From Shimia haliotis (GTDB lineage: Bacteria > Pseudomonadota > Alphaproteobacteria > Rhodobacterales > Rhodobacteraceae): a stretch of 64,000 nucleotides of DNA. Below the pieces are notes generated by a model. That model saw only the letters and a program-made list of their open reading frames with translations. It was not told where the DNA came from and made no database searches. Positions 26,092-35,100 of the stretch are shown piece after piece (positions within the stretch are counted from its first letter, which is position 1; every line of letters starts with the position of its first letter). Location of the stretch: positions 184,047 through 248,046 of the forward strand of contig NZ_FOSZ01000006.1 in the NCBI RefSeq assembly GCF_900114415.1. The letters run 5' to 3'. A program made the translations under genes and the position numbers.

Positions 26092-26532
26092 TTAGCTTTT
26101 GATGTCGCGCAGAATGACGTTGGTCTGTGCCGAACTTACCGCAGGCAGCGCGAAGAGGAAGTCTTCCATAAAGCGGTTGTAGGCTTCGATGTCGGTGCAG
26201 CGCACGCGCATGTGGTAGTCCGCCGCGCCGGTGATTGCGAAGCATTCCTGCACCTCCTCGCGGGCCGAAACCGCCTCGATAAAGCGTTTGAGGTGGGCAG
26301 GGTCATGGCGTGTGAGGTTCACATGCACGATGGCGTGGAATGTGAGGCCAAGTTTTGCGGGGCGCAGGCGGGCGCCGTAGCCTTCGATCAGACCCGCGTC
26401 CTCGAACGCGCGGATGCGGCGCCAGCAGGCGGAGGTGGACATGCCAACATTGTCGGCGAGGTCAGCGTTTGAGGCGCGGCAATCCTGTTGCAGGAGAGCG
26501 AGGAGGTGGCGGTCTTTTGAGTCGAGGTTCAT
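26092..26532 (-). CDS. Lrp/AsnC-family transcriptional regulator
   Basis: The 146-residue protein starts at ATG 26532 or three codons earlier at 26541. The frame is open further to 26661 but without support. It has an N-terminal winged helix-turn-helix (LLALLQQDCRASNADLADNVGMS, then ACWRRIRAFEDAGLIEGY) and a C-terminal RAM ligand-binding domain (FHAIVHVNLTRHD, ITGAADYHMRV). Such regulators bind amino acids and commonly control adjacent amino-acid genes. It is divergent from the indolepyruvate oxidoreductase with a 128-bp gap, so it probably regulates that gene in response to an aromatic or branched amino acid. That target is inferred from position. Confidence 0.88.
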   Translation of the reverse strand: MNLDSKDRHLLALLQQDCRASNADLADNVGMSTSACWRRIRAFEDAGLIEGYGARLRPAKLGLTFHAIVHVNLTRHDPAHLKRFIEAVSAREEVQECFAITGAADYHMRVRCTDIEAYNRFMEDFLFALPAVSSAQTNVILRDIKS

Positions 26533-26660
26533 TGGTTTCATTTTCCGATTTGGCGTCGATTGATGGCACAGTTTGTCGAAATTGTCCAGTGGATCGCAAA
26601 AATTGGCACCATATTCCCCCCTGTGCGTGAGATCATTGTGGATCAGGAGGAGCGCGCGCA

Positions 26661-29600
26661 ATGACCAAAGCCAGCCACGAATTCAAAGGGTATGCCCTAT
26701 CGGACCGTTATGATCGCACGGAAGGGCGGGTGTTTCTGACCGGTACACAGGCGTTGGCGCGGATCATGTTTGATCAGGCGCGGCGTGATCGTGAAGCAGG
26801 GCTGAACACCGCTGGATTTATTTCGGGGTATCGTGGCTCTCCTCTGGGTGGGTTGGATCTGGAATTCTGGCGTGAGCGGAAGCGGGTTTCGGATAACAAC
26901 ATCACCTTTATGCCGGCCGTGAACGAAGACCTTGGCGCGACGGCGGTGCTTGGCGCGCAGCAGTCGGTGCTGGACCCCGATTGCGAGGTCGAGGGCGTGT
27001 TCTCCATGTGGTATGGCAAGGGGCCGGGTGTGGACCGTTCGGGCGATGCGCTGAAACATGGCAACGCCTATGGCTCCTCGGAGAAGGGCGGTGTGCTGGT
27101 TGTGGCGGGGGATGACCACGGCTGTGTCAGCTCGTCCATGCCGCATCAGTCGGACGTGGCGTTCATGTCGTGGTTCATGCCGACGTTGAACCCCGCGAGC
27201 GTGGATGAGTATCAGGCGTTTGGTGAATATGGCATCGCGCTGAGCCGCTTTACCGGCACATGGGTTGGGTTCAAGGCGATTTCGGAGACGGTGGAGTCAG
27301 GCCGGTCGGTGGAGATCGTGCCGGACCGCACGTTTGTGGAACCGGATTTTGAGATGCCTGCGGGGGGGCTGCATGTGCGGCCCAGCGATTTGCCGAGTCC
27401 AGAGATCGAGACCCGCATCGGGCATAAGTTGCGCGCGGTGGAGGCCTTTGTGGAGGCCAATCCGATTGATGAGCGGGTGTATGACATTCCCGAGGCCAGC
27501 TTTGGATTTGTGAGCACCGGCAAGGGGCATCTGGATCTGATGGAGGCGCTGCGGCTGTTGGGGTTGGATGAGGCGGCCTGTCGTCGGCTGGGCATCGATA
27601 TTTACAAGGTGGGTATGGTCTGGCCGCTGGCGCGGCGGGATGCGCTGGCCTTTGTGAAAGGCAAGACCGAGGTGCTGGTGGTTGAGGAAAAGCGCGGCAT
27701 CATCGAGAGCCAGTTCAAAGAGTATTTCTATGACTGGCCGGGGGACAAGCCGGAGAAGATGGTGGGTAAGCACCGTGCGGTAGGTGATCCGTTACTGCCG
27801 TGGACGGGTGAGTTGAGCCCGTTGCAACTGGTGCCCGTGGTGGCGGAGCGGCTGGATCGCTTGTTCCCTGAGGAGGGATTGTTGGCGAAGGCCAAGGCGC
27901 TCACCGAGGAAAAGCCGCCGGTGTTGAATGTCGCGGGCGCAACGAGGACGCCGTATTTCTGTTCGGGGTGTCCGCACAACACCTCGACCAAAGTGCCGAA
28001 AGGGTCCAAGGCGCTGTCGGGGATTGGCTGTCACGTGATGGCAAGCTGGATGGATCGCGACACGGGCGGTTACGCGCAGATGGGCGGCGAAGGCGTGCCG
28101 GTGGCCGTGGCGCAGAAGTTCAACGGCAAAAAGCACGTGTTCCAGAATTTGGGCGAGGGGACGTGGTATCACTCGGGCTCTCTCGCGATCCGGCAGGCGG
28201 TGGCGGCAGAAGCCAACATCACCTTCAAGGTGTTGTTCAACGATGCAGTCGCGATGACCGGCGGGCAGCCGGTGGACGGGCCGGTGTCGGTGCATGGTAT
28301 CGCGTGGAACGCGCGGGCCGAAGGGGTGGCGCGGATTGCGCTGGTGAGCGACGACATTGGCAAGTTTACCAAAGGGGATTTCCCGCCGGATACGTCTTTC
28401 CATGACCGCAAAGATATGGACCCTGTGCAGCGGGAATTGCGCGAGATCGATGGGGTGACGCTGCTGATCTATGAGCAGACCTGTGCCACCGAAAAGCGTC
28501 GTCGCCGCAAGCGCGGGACGATGGACGACCCTGACACGTTTGCGTTTATCAATGATCTGGTCTGCGAGGGCTGTGGCGATTGTTCGGTGGAGAGCAATTG
28601 TTTGAGCGTCGAGCCGGTGGAAACCGAATTTGGCCGCAAGCGGAAGATCAACCTGAGCACCTGCAACAAAGACTTCTCTTGCCTCAACGGGTTTTGCCCG
28701 AGCTTTGTGACCGTGACCGGTGCCAAGCGGCGCAAGAAGGACGGGAGTGACGTGGATTTGCCCGCGTTGCTGGCGGGTGTGCCGTTGCCGCAGGTGCCGT
28801 CTTTGGATAAGCCGTTTGATTTGTTGGTGACAGGTGTGGGCGGCACGGGGGTCGTGACCGTCGGTGCGCTGATCACCATGGCGGCGCACTTGGAGGGGTT
28901 GGGCTCGTCTGTTCTGGACTTCACCGGCTTTGCGCAGAAGTTCGGCACGGTACTGGGATATGTGCGGCTGGCGTCTTCGCCAGCGGCGGTCAATCAGGTG
29001 CGGATCGAACAGGGCGCAGCGGATGCGGTGATTGGCTGTGACGTGGTGGTGAGTTCTGCGCCGAAAGCGAGCGTGCATTATCGCCAGGGGGCGCAGGTGG
29101 TTCTGAACACCGCCGCGATGCCGACGGGTGATCTTGTGCTTAACCGCGATGCGGACCTGAAGATCGGCATTCGCGAGCAGGTCATTCGCAAGGCTGTCGG
29201 GGCCGCAAACGTGCGGGCGATGGATGCCAACAAGATGGCCGAAAAGCTCATGGGGGACAGCGTGTTTGCCAATGTGATGATGCTGGGCTTTGCTTGGCAA
29301 AGGGGGCTTGTACCTGTCTCTGAGGGCGCGTTGAAGCAGGCGATTTTGCTCAATGGCGTGGCGGTGGAGAAGAACGCGCGGGCGTTTGATCTGGGCCGCG
29401 TGCTGGCGCATGATCCTGAGGCGATTTCATTTGAGGAGGCTCCGACGGCAGAGACGCTAGACGAGGTGATCGCGCGGCGGGTGGCGTTTTTGACGGACTA
29501 TCAGGACGCCAAATATGCGGCGCGGTTTGAGGATCGGATTGCGGCCTTGAAGGCGCGGTTACCGGACGATTTGGTGATGGATGCGGCGAAATCGTTGTTC

Positions 29601-30068
29601 CGCTTGATGGCGTATAAGGATGAATATGAGGTCGCGCGCCTGCACCGCGAGAGCGGGTTTGAGGCGCAATTGCGGGAAGAGTTCGAGGGCGATTTCAAGG
29701 TGAACTATCACCTGTCGCCGCCGGCCTTGCCGTTGGGTCGCGATGCGCGGGGGCGGCCGACCAAGGTGGCTATGGGGCCGTGGATGCGGCCTGTGCTCGG
29801 GCAGTTGGCCAAGATGAAGGGGCTGCGCGGCGGGATGTTTGATCCGTTCCGGTTTTCGGAAGATCGCAAGCTGGATCGGAACTTGTTAGCGTGGTTTGAA
29901 GGTGTGCTGGATCAGGTTGCTGTCGGGTATGACACGGCGACGCAGGAGGCATGTGCGGCTTTGGTGACGGCGCCGCAGGACATTCGCGGCTATGGTCCGG
30001 TGCGGGAAAAAGCAGCGGAAGAGGTGCGCGCGAACATGGCGACGCATGAGGCGGCGTTGCGAGGGTGA
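26661..30068 (+). CDS. Fused indolepyruvate:ferredoxin oxidoreductase
   Basis: This 1135-residue protein joins the alpha and beta subunits of IOR into one chain. It decarboxylates aryl-pyruvates to aryl-acetyl-CoA and reduces ferredoxin, a step in phenylalanine, tyrosine or tryptophan breakdown. The N-terminal pyrimidine-type domain has FISGYRGSPLGGLD near residue 55. The thiamine-binding domain carries CSGCPHNTSTK near 435 and GIGCHVMASW. An iron-sulfur region has CEGCGDCSVESNCLSVEP near 640-657. The gamma-like domain begins near 725 (LLVTGVGGTGVVTVGALI), and a C-terminal extension follows. The gene lies divergent from an Lrp regulator and 47 bp before a RidA gene, which fits an amino-acid catabolic unit. 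Confidence 0.93.
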   Translation: MTKASHEFKGYALSDRYDRTEGRVFLTGTQALARIMFDQARRDREAGLNTAGFISGYRGSPLGGLDLEFWRERKRVSDNNITFMPAVNEDLGATAVLGAQQSVLDPDCEVEGVFSMWYGKGPGVDRSGDALKHGNAYGSSEKGGVLVVAGDDHGCVSSSMPHQSDVAFMSWFMPTLNPASVDEYQAFGEYGIALSRFTGTWVGFKAISETVESGRSVEIVPDRTFVEPDFEMPAGGLHVRPSDLPSPEIETRIGHKLRAVEAFVEANPIDERVYDIPEASFGFVSTGKGHLDLMEALRLLGLDEAACRRLGIDIYKVGMVWPLARRDALAFVKGKTEVLVVEEKRGIIESQFKEYFYDWPGDKPEKMVGKHRAVGDPLLPWTGELSPLQLVPVVAERLDRLFPEEGLLAKAKALTEEKPPVLNVAGATRTPYFCSGCPHNTSTKVPKGSKALSGIGCHVMASWMDRDTGGYAQMGGEGVPVAVAQKFNGKKHVFQNLGEGTWYHSGSLAIRQAVAAEANITFKVLFNDAVAMTGGQPVDGPVSVHGIAWNARAEGVARIALVSDDIGKFTKGDFPPDTSFHDRKDMDPVQRELREIDGVTLLIYEQTCATEKRRRRKRGTMDDPDTFAFINDLVCEGCGDCSVESNCLSVEPVETEFGRKRKINLSTCNKDFSCLNGFCPSFVTVTGAKRRKKDGSDVDLPALLAGVPLPQVPSLDKPFDLLVTGVGGTGVVTVGALITMAAHLEGLGSSVLDFTGFAQKFGTVLGYVRLASSPAAVNQVRIEQGAADAVIGCDVVVSSAPKASVHYRQGAQVVLNTAAMPTGDLVLNRDADLKIGIREQVIRKAVGAANVRAMDANKMAEKLMGDSVFANVMMLGFAWQRGLVPVSEGALKQAILLNGVAVEKNARAFDLGRVLAHDPEAISFEEAPTAETLDEVIARRVAFLTDYQDAKYAARFEDRIAALKARLPDDLVMDAAKSLFRLMAYKDEYEVARLHRESGFEAQLREEFEGDFKVNYHLSPPALPLGRDARGRPTKVAMGPWMRPVLGQLAKMKGLRGGMFDPFRFSEDRKLDRNLLAWFEGVLDQVAVGYDTATQEACAALVTAPQDIRGYGPVREKAAEEVRANMATHEAALRG

Positions 30069-30115
30069 GTTGGGCGGCGTAGGGTCGCCCCAACAACAAT
30101 GAGAGGAGCGGGCGC

Positions 30116-30601
30116 ATGTCCAAGATCGAGGCGCGTTTGAAAGAGCTGGGGCTGGAGTTGCCGGCAGCGACGGTCATTCCGGCAGCGGTGCATTTGCCGT
30201 TTTCGCTGGTCAATCAGCGGGGCAATCGCCTGTTGATTTCCGGCCATCCGAAGTCAAATGCCGATGGCAGTATTGGCGGGCCTTTCGGGCAACTTGGCAT
30301 GGATTTGACCACCGATGAGGGTTATCAGGCGGCGCGGGAGATTGCGTTGGCGGTGCTGGCGAATGTGAAAGCTGAGATTGGCGATCTGGACCGGATTGTC
30401 GGCTGGACGCGGGTCTTTGGTATGGTGAATTCGGCGCCGGGGTACAGCGAGCAGCATCTGGTGATCAACGGGTTCAGTGATGTGGTGCTTGAGGTGTTTG
30501 GTGCCGAAGTGGGGCGGCATGCGCGCTCGGCGATTGGCACGCATGGCTTGCCGATGAATTTCGCGATTGAGGTTGAGGCCGAGGTTGAGCTTCGCGGCTG
30601 A
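30116..30601 (+). CDS. RidA/YjgF-family protein
   Basis: The 161-residue protein has the RidA fold: LVNQRGNRLLISGHPKSNAD near residues 31-50, then LANVKAEIGDLDRIVGWTRV, and LPMNFAIEVEAEVEL at the end. RidA proteins hydrolyse reactive enamine/imine intermediates released by amino-acid enzymes. It follows the indolepyruvate oxidoreductase by 47 bp with an AGAGGAG ribosome-binding site, so co-transcription is likely. The conserved arginine usually found in RidA near residue 105 is not evident here (the corresponding stretch is SEQHLVINGFSD). The protein may therefore be of the RidA-like subgroup without deaminase activity. A strong terminator at 30629-30658 closes the unit. Confidence 0.85.
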   Translation: MSKIEARLKELGLELPAATVIPAAVHLPFSLVNQRGNRLLISGHPKSNADGSIGGPFGQLGMDLTTDEGYQAAREIALAVLANVKAEIGDLDRIVGWTRVFGMVNSAPGYSEQHLVINGFSDVVLEVFGAEVGRHARSAIGTHGLPMNFAIEVEAEVELRG

Positions 30602-30628
30602 CGGCGCCAATTAACGGTAAACAAAAAT

Positions 30629-30658
30629 AAAGCCCGGATGGTGATCCATCCGGGCTTT
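30629..30658 (+). terminator. Rho-independent terminator
   Basis: AAAGCCCGGATGG-TGAT-CCATCCGGGCTTT forms a 13-bp perfect stem and ends the oxidoreductase-RidA transcript. Because the A/T ends are symmetrical, it could also end the tRNA-Met transcript coming from the other side. Confidence 0.93.
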
Positions 30659-30667
30659 GGAATTCTG

Positions 30668-30744
30668 TGGTGGCGGTACAGGGACTTGAACCCCGGACAC
30701 GCGGATTATGATTCCGCTGCTCTAACCAACTGAGCTATACCGCC
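30668..30744 (-). tRNA. tRNA-Met (CAU), elongator
   Basis: The minus strand reads GGCGGTATAGCTCAGTTGG... and folds as a 77-nt cloverleaf including an encoded CCA end. Acceptor GGCGGTA pairs with TACCGCC, the anticodon loop ATCATAA carries CAU, and the T loop is GTTCAAG. The anticodon arm GCGGA/TCCGC is that of elongator tRNA-Met. Initiator tRNA-Met is excluded because it has the C1-A72 mismatch and the GGG/CCC anticodon-stem pairs. A CAU-anticodon tRNA-Ile2 would usually have a different acceptor stem. Confidence 0.95.
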
Positions 30745-30755
30745 ACGGTGGACGC

Positions 30756-30784
30756 GATTTAGGCCGTAGGGCGGGCAGGGTCAA
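30756..30784 (-). promoter_or_regulatory. Sigma-70 promoter of tRNA-Met
   Basis: On the minus strand TTGACC (30779-30784) and TAAATC (30756-30761) are separated by exactly 17 bp. The -10 end is 12 bp before the tRNA 5' end, a good fit to the housekeeping consensus. Confidence 0.65.
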
Positions 30785-30927
30785 GAGAGAAATCGCACCC
30801 AAAGGGGCGGAATTTTTTGATTCTGTAAAGGTCGGCAGGAATTGGCGCGCGCGGACGTCAAAAATTTCGGAAAAATTGGAAAGTTATTGTGCTCGGGGTG
30901 CCTTTGGCAGGGGTGCCGACTCGGAGG

Positions 30928-30967
30928 CTGTTACAAAACCATCAACTGACTGTCATTTTAACTTTGA
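30928..30967 (+). promoter_or_regulatory. Candidate Pho box upstream of phnC
   Basis: Four 7-mers spaced by four bases are visible: CTGTTAC, CCATCAA, CTGTCAT and ACTTTGA. CTGTCAT at 30950-30956 is an exact Pho-box unit. The site is about 45-80 bp before the phnC start, where PhoB-P would activate phosphonate uptake under phosphate limitation. The rest of the 408-bp gap between the RidA gene and phnC (apart from terminator, tRNA and its promoter) shows nothing further. Confidence 0.6.
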
Positions 30968-31009
30968 GGAGCCCGCCTAATCAGCCCCCGACACAGTTTG
31001 GGGAACGAC

Positions 31010-31819
31010 GTGCTGAGAATCGAGAACTTGACCAAGAGCTTTGGTCCCAATGTGGCGGTGGATGCCGCCAATGTTGCCGTCGACAAACCGGCGATGATTG
31101 GAATCATCGGCCGCTCAGGCGCGGGCAAGTCGACCTTGTTGCGGATGCTGAACTGTCTGACGGATGCGACCTCCGGCCGGATCGTGTTTGAGGGCCAGCA
31201 GATCAGTGCGCTGAAGGGCGCGGATAAACGCCGCTGGCAGTCCGAATGCGCAATGATTTTCCAGCAGTTCAATCTGGTGCCGCGTCTGGATGTGGTGAGC
31301 AATGTGCTGCACGGCACGTTGAACAAGCGCTCGACGCTGGCGACCATGTTCAACCTGTTTCCGCAGGAAGATATCCATCGCGCGATAGACATTCTGGACC
31401 GGCTCGGCATTGCCGAGCACGGCCCCAAGCGCGCCGAGGCGCTGTCGGGTGGCCAGCAGCAGCGTGTGGCGATTGCGCGCGCGCTGATGCAGGACCCGAA
31501 GATCATTCTGGCGGATGAGCCGATCGCCTCGCTGGACCCGATGAATGCGCAGTTGGTGATGCAATCGTTGCGCGCCATTCACGAGGAAGACGGGCGCATG
31601 GTGGTCGCCAACCTGCACACGCTGGACACGGCGCGGCGGTATTGTGACCGCGTGATCGGCATGCGCGACGGGCGCATTGTGTTTGATGGCACGCCCGAGC
31701 AGCTGACCACTGGCGTGGCGCGCGACATTTACGGCGCTGATGACAGTTTCAGCGAAGCCGCAACATCCACCGAAATCCAGACGCTTGACCGGCCAAAGAC
31801 CGCGCAAGTCGTCGCCTGA
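31010..31819 (+). CDS. phnC: Phosphonate ABC transporter ATPase
   Basis: PhnC energises uptake of phosphonates. GTG 31010 is chosen because GGGGAA lies just before it and the protein then begins [12 protein letters not shown] as other PhnC proteins do. A TTG at 30998 is the alternative. The 269 residues carry Walker [10 protein letters not shown] near 37, the Q-loop [12 protein letters not shown], signature [15 protein letters not shown] near 145 and Walker [13 protein letters not shown]. It heads phnCDE1E2 and is preceded by a candidate Pho box. Ligands may include methylphosphonate, 2-aminoethylphosphonate or phosphite. Confidence 0.95.
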   Translation: MLRIENLTKSFGPNVAVDAANVAVDKPAMIGIIGRSGAGKSTLLRMLNCLTDATSGRIVFEGQQISALKGADKRRWQSECAMIFQQFNLVPRLDVVSNVLHGTLNKRSTLATMFNLFPQEDIHRAIDILDRLGIAEHGPKRAEALSGGQQQRVAIARALMQDPKIILADEPIASLDPMNAQLVMQSLRAIHEEDGRMVVANLHTLDTARRYCDRVIGMRDGRIVFDGTPEQLTTGVARDIYGADDSFSEAATSTEIQTLDRPKTAQVVA

Positions 31820-31877
31820 GTTTCATCACGACCCCCTCGTAAAAATGCGTGGGGCATTTACCAACCGGAGAGAGAAG

Positions 31878-32780
31878 ATGAAAAAACTGATCGCAGCCGT
31901 TCTGGCAACCACCGCCCTGACCACACCGGTGATGGCACAGGAAATTTCTGAATTCCGCATCGGCATTCTGGGCGGCGAGAACGCTCAGGACCGTCTGAAC
32001 AACAACGAGTGCCTGCGCGCCAAAACCGAAGAGCTGCTGGGTGTTGAAACCAAGCTGTTCGCGCCTGCGGATTATAACGGCGTTATTCAGGGCCTGCTGG
32101 GCGGCACCATCGACATGGCATGGCTGGGCGCGTCCGGTTACGCGAAAACCTATCTGTCCGATCCGGAAGCGGTTGAGCCGATCCTCGTGAAAGTGAACAA
32201 CGACGGCGGCTATGGCTACTACTCCATTGGTTTTGCCCGCAAGGACGCAGGCATCGAGAGCCTGGAAGCGATGAAGGGCAAAGTCTTTGGCTTTGGTGAC
32301 CCGAACTCCACCTCCGGCTTCCTGATCCCGTCCATCGAGATCCCCGAAGCGACCGGCGCGACCATGACCTCTGGCGACTACTTCGGCGAGGTGAAATTCA
32401 CCGGCGGCCACGAGCAGACCATCGTTGCGGTTTATAACGGTGACATCGACGCCGGCGTGACTTGGGCCGACGGTCTGGGCGAGTGGGAAGACGGCTTCAA
32501 CTCCGGTGCGTTGCGTCGTGCGGTTGATGCGGGTCTCGTGGACATGAACGAACTGGTCCAGATCTGGCAATCCAAGCCGATCCCTGAAGGTCCGGTTGTT
32601 CTGCGCAAGGCGCTGCCGGAAGACACCAAAGTGAAAATGACTGCTCTGATGGCGTCTTTGAAGTCCATGGATGACGAGTGTTTTTATGGTGTGGCAGCGG
32701 GTGACGCGAAAGGCTTCATGCCGATCACCCACGAGGCCTATGAGGTCATCGTTGAAGCGCGCAAGCTGAAGTCCAACTGA
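31878..32780 (+). CDS. phnD: Phosphonate ABC transporter, periplasmic binding protein
   Basis: The ATG at 31878 follows AGAGAGAAG and gives a 300-residue protein with signal MKKLIAAVLATTALTTPVMA. The mature part begins EISEFRIGILGGENAQDR, typical of PhnD. The segment GDPNSTSGFLIPS near residue 135 is the conserved phosphonate-binding loop, and GHEQTIVAVYNGDIDAGVTW follows. It binds phosphonates in the periplasm and hands them to PhnE. A GC-rich hairpin at 32802-32825 after this gene probably sets a higher level of PhnD than of the permeases. Confidence 0.95.
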   Translation: MKKLIAAVLATTALTTPVMAQEISEFRIGILGGENAQDRLNNNECLRAKTEELLGVETKLFAPADYNGVIQGLLGGTIDMAWLGASGYAKTYLSDPEAVEPILVKVNNDGGYGYYSIGFARKDAGIESLEAMKGKVFGFGDPNSTSGFLIPSIEIPEATGATMTSGDYFGEVKFTGGHEQTIVAVYNGDIDAGVTWADGLGEWEDGFNSGALRRAVDAGLVDMNELVQIWQSKPIPEGPVVLRKALPEDTKVKMTALMASLKSMDDECFYGVAAGDAKGFMPITHEAYEVIVEARKLKSN

Positions 32781-32801
32781 GACTGGCCGCAAAGATTTGC
32801 A

Positions 32802-32830
32802 GGCCCCGCGGCGGTTCGCGGGGCCTGTTT
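32802..32830 (+). terminator. Intra-operon hairpin after phnD (attenuator-like)
   Basis: GGCCCCGCG-GCGGTT-CGCGGGGCC forms a 9-bp GC stem followed by TGTTTTT. Placed between phnD and phnE1, it probably acts as a leaky terminator or a 3' stabiliser of the abundant binding-protein mRNA. Confidence 0.65.
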
Positions 32831-32849
32831 TTGAAGAGAAGGGGCAGTC

Positions 32850-33734
32850 ATGGCTGAGCTGACGGGATGCGTCACCGACTTTCGCGCTGAATATATGGCG
32901 CAGGTGCGGCGCAAGCGGATGATGAACGGCATTATCCTTGTGATTTTCATCGCGCTGATGGTGTCCGGGTTCATGATCGCAGACGACCGCAACGCGGGTG
33001 GGTTCTGGGACGGGCTGCACCGGTTGTTTGATTTTCCCAAGGAAGTCTTGGGGGAAGCGTTGGGCAAGCTCAATGAAATGCCCGCGCACTTTGTGAACTT
33101 TCTGCCGTCGCTCATCGAGACGATCAACATCGCAGGCGCCTCGACGCTGATTGGGGCGATGTTGGCGATTGTGCTGTCGCTTCTGTCGACACGCGGCATG
33201 GCGAAATGGCCGCGCCTGATCGGATTTTTCCGACGCATCATGGATATCATGCGGGCGATGCCGGAGATTGTGATTGCACTCGTTCTGATCTTTGTGATGG
33301 GCGGCGGGCCGGTGCCGGCGATGATCGCAATCGCTTTCCATACGGCGGGTGCGCTGGGCAAATTGTTCTCTGAAGTGAACGAAAATGCCTCGCTGAAACC
33401 TGTGGAGGGGTTGCAGTCAGTTGGCGCGACGTGGAGTCAGCGCATGTGGCTGGGCGTGATCCCGCAGGTGGCGCCGAACTACTTCAGCTATGCGCTGCTG
33501 CGTTTTGAGATCAATATTCGCGCTTCGGCCATCCTCGGCTTTGTGGGCGCTGGCGGCATTGGCTATGAGCTGAAGAACGCGATGAGCTGGGGCAAGGGTC
33601 AGTATGACGAGGCGCTGGCGATTTTCATCCTGCTGTTTGCGACGATTGTGATCGTAGATCAGCTGTCGTCGGTGGTGCGCGAGCGCCTGACCCACGGCAA
33701 AACCTCCCGTACTTTGGAAAAGGCATCGGCATGA
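32850..33734 (+). CDS. phnE1: Phosphonate ABC transporter permease 1
   Basis: The 294-residue inner-membrane permease has an N-terminal helix (IILVIFIALMVSGFMIAD) and then the binding-protein-dependent transport domain of five helices. IETINIAGASTLIGAMLAIVL opens that domain near residue 90. The cytoplasmic EAA-type loop is SVGATWSQRMWLGVIPQVAPN near 190. It pairs with the second permease encoded directly downstream, whose start overlaps this stop by four bases. The ATG at 32850 has GAGAAGGGG upstream. Confidence 0.93.
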   Translation: MAELTGCVTDFRAEYMAQVRRKRMMNGIILVIFIALMVSGFMIADDRNAGGFWDGLHRLFDFPKEVLGEALGKLNEMPAHFVNFLPSLIETINIAGASTLIGAMLAIVLSLLSTRGMAKWPRLIGFFRRIMDIMRAMPEIVIALVLIFVMGGGPVPAMIAIAFHTAGALGKLFSEVNENASLKPVEGLQSVGATWSQRMWLGVIPQVAPNYFSYALLRFEINIRASAILGFVGAGGIGYELKNAMSWGKGQYDEALAIFILLFATIVIVDQLSSVVRERLTHGKTSRTLEKASA

Positions 33735-35056
33735 GCATCGCAGCAAACGAAAGCGATTTTCTGAAACTTCAGGCGGATCGCCATTTTTCGCGCAAGAAGC
33801 TGGTGAGCTTCGGGTTTCCGACTCTCGCGCTGGTCTACCTGACATACATTTTTATATCGTTCGACATTTTGGGGCTGGCTCAGCGGTTTGAGGTCGACAA
33901 TGCCCGCGCGCTGGTTGCGGACAGCTACAGCTACAAGACGCATATCGCGCGGGACAATCGCACGGGTGATGTGACGGCGGCCATTGAGGGCGAGCGCAAG
34001 GGCACCTATGCGCCCGGCACCGCGCCGGAATGGGTCACGCTGGGTGCGGCCGAGACGGTGATTTATCTGGGTGACGGGCATGTGGTGACGTTCGGGGCCG
34101 AGAATTTCGTCAGCTACGACATACCGGGTTACGGGCTGATCACGGCGCAACCGAGTCGCGCCAAGGGCGTGCAGGCGGTGCTGCCGACGGACGATGTGCC
34201 CGCGTGGATCAACCTGAGCAAAAACCGCATGGCGATCACCTCGGAGGCGGGCCGTCTGACGGTGACGCGCAACCGTACCGAGGTGTTCCGCTATTTCATG
34301 GGCTGGGAGCTTTTCTTCTTCACGCTCGACAGCCCCTATCACGGGCTTGGGTTTGGCGAGGTCATGGCCCGCGCGCTAGGCGGGGAACATGCGGAAATCT
34401 GGCAGGACTTCTGGACCAACAAGATGTGGCGCCATCAGGACGTGGCCTGGGCGATTTTTGAAACCATTTTGATGGCCTTCCTCGGCACAATGGGCGCCGC
34501 GATTGTGGCCCTGCCGCTGGCCTATATGGCGGCGAAGAATTTCACGCCTTTTGATCTGGTGCGGCAGGTGACACGCCGGTTCTTTGACTTCTTCCGTGGT
34601 GTGGATGCGCTGATCTGGACGATCATTCTGTCGCGCGCCTTTGGTCCCGGCCCGCTGACCGGCGCGCTGGCGATCCTGATCACGGACACGGGCAGCTTTG
34701 GCAAGATGTTCTCCGAGGCGCTGGAAAACGTCGACCAGAAACAGATCGAGGGCATCCAGTCCACAGGGGCCAAGCCGATGCAGCGCTATCGCTTTGGCGT
34801 GATTCCGCAGGTGACGCCGGTGCTTTTAAGCCAGATCCTCTATTATCTGGAAAGCAACACCCGCAGCGCGACCATCATCGGGGCGATCACGGGTGGCGGC
34901 ATTGGCTTGATGCTGACACAGGCGATCATCACCCAGAAAGACTGGGAAGAGGTGGCTTACTATATCGTGCTGATCATCCTGATGGTGATGGCGATGGACT
35001 GGTTCTCCGGCTGGCTGCGGCGCAAGCTGATTTCGGGCGACGAAAGTGGCCGCTGA
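33731..35056 (+). CDS. phnE2: Phosphonate ABC transporter permease 2 with long periplasmic insertion
   Basis: This 441-residue permease is much longer than a usual PhnE of about 270. After a first helix (TLALVYLTYIFISFDILGLA) come about 190 residues that are largely hydrophilic and probably periplasmic (33900-34450). The transport domain then starts near residue 235 (AIFETILMAFLGTMGAAIVALP). Its EAA-type loop is STGAKPMQRYRFGVIPQVTP. The same layout of one short and one long permease is, to my knowledge, usual in Rhodobacterales. The insertion may help dock PhnD. A terminator at 35074-35098 ends the transporter operon. Confidence 0.9.
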   Translation: MSIAANESDFLKLQADRHFSRKKLVSFGFPTLALVYLTYIFISFDILGLAQRFEVDNARALVADSYSYKTHIARDNRTGDVTAAIEGERKGTYAPGTAPEWVTLGAAETVIYLGDGHVVTFGAENFVSYDIPGYGLITAQPSRAKGVQAVLPTDDVPAWINLSKNRMAITSEAGRLTVTRNRTEVFRYFMGWELFFFTLDSPYHGLGFGEVMARALGGEHAEIWQDFWTNKMWRHQDVAWAIFETILMAFLGTMGAAIVALPLAYMAAKNFTPFDLVRQVTRRFFDFFRGVDALIWTIILSRAFGPGPLTGALAILITDTGSFGKMFSEALENVDQKQIEGIQSTGAKPMQRYRFGVIPQVTPVLLSQILYYLESNTRSATIIGAITGGGIGLMLTQAIITQKDWEEVAYYIVLIILMVMAMDWFSGWLRRKLISGDESGR

Positions 35057-35073
35057 ATCTGTGATAGGCTGAG

Positions 35074-35098
35074 GCTGGGCGGTGACGCCCGGCTTTTT
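35074..35098 (+). terminator. Rho-independent terminator after phnE2
   Basis: GCTGGGCG-GTGA-CGCCCGGC forms an 8-bp stem with one G-T pair, followed by TTTTT. It separates phnCDE1E2 from the acetyltransferase gene. Confidence 0.88.
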
Positions 35099-35100
35099 GG

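Noticed and set aside
27792..29411. 539-codon minus-strand frame inside the indolepyruvate oxidoreductase
   Set aside because: It is antisense to a long recognised enzyme and His/Arg-rich with no known motif.
30668..30744. tRNA-Ile2 or initiator tRNA-Met as identity of the CAU tRNA
   Set aside because: The acceptor and anticodon stems fit elongator tRNA-Met; the C1-A72 mismatch and three G-C anticodon pairs of the initiator are missing.
31749..33341. 530-codon minus-strand frame across phnC, phnD and phnE1
   Set aside because: It crosses three well-supported genes on the other strand and has shadow-type composition.
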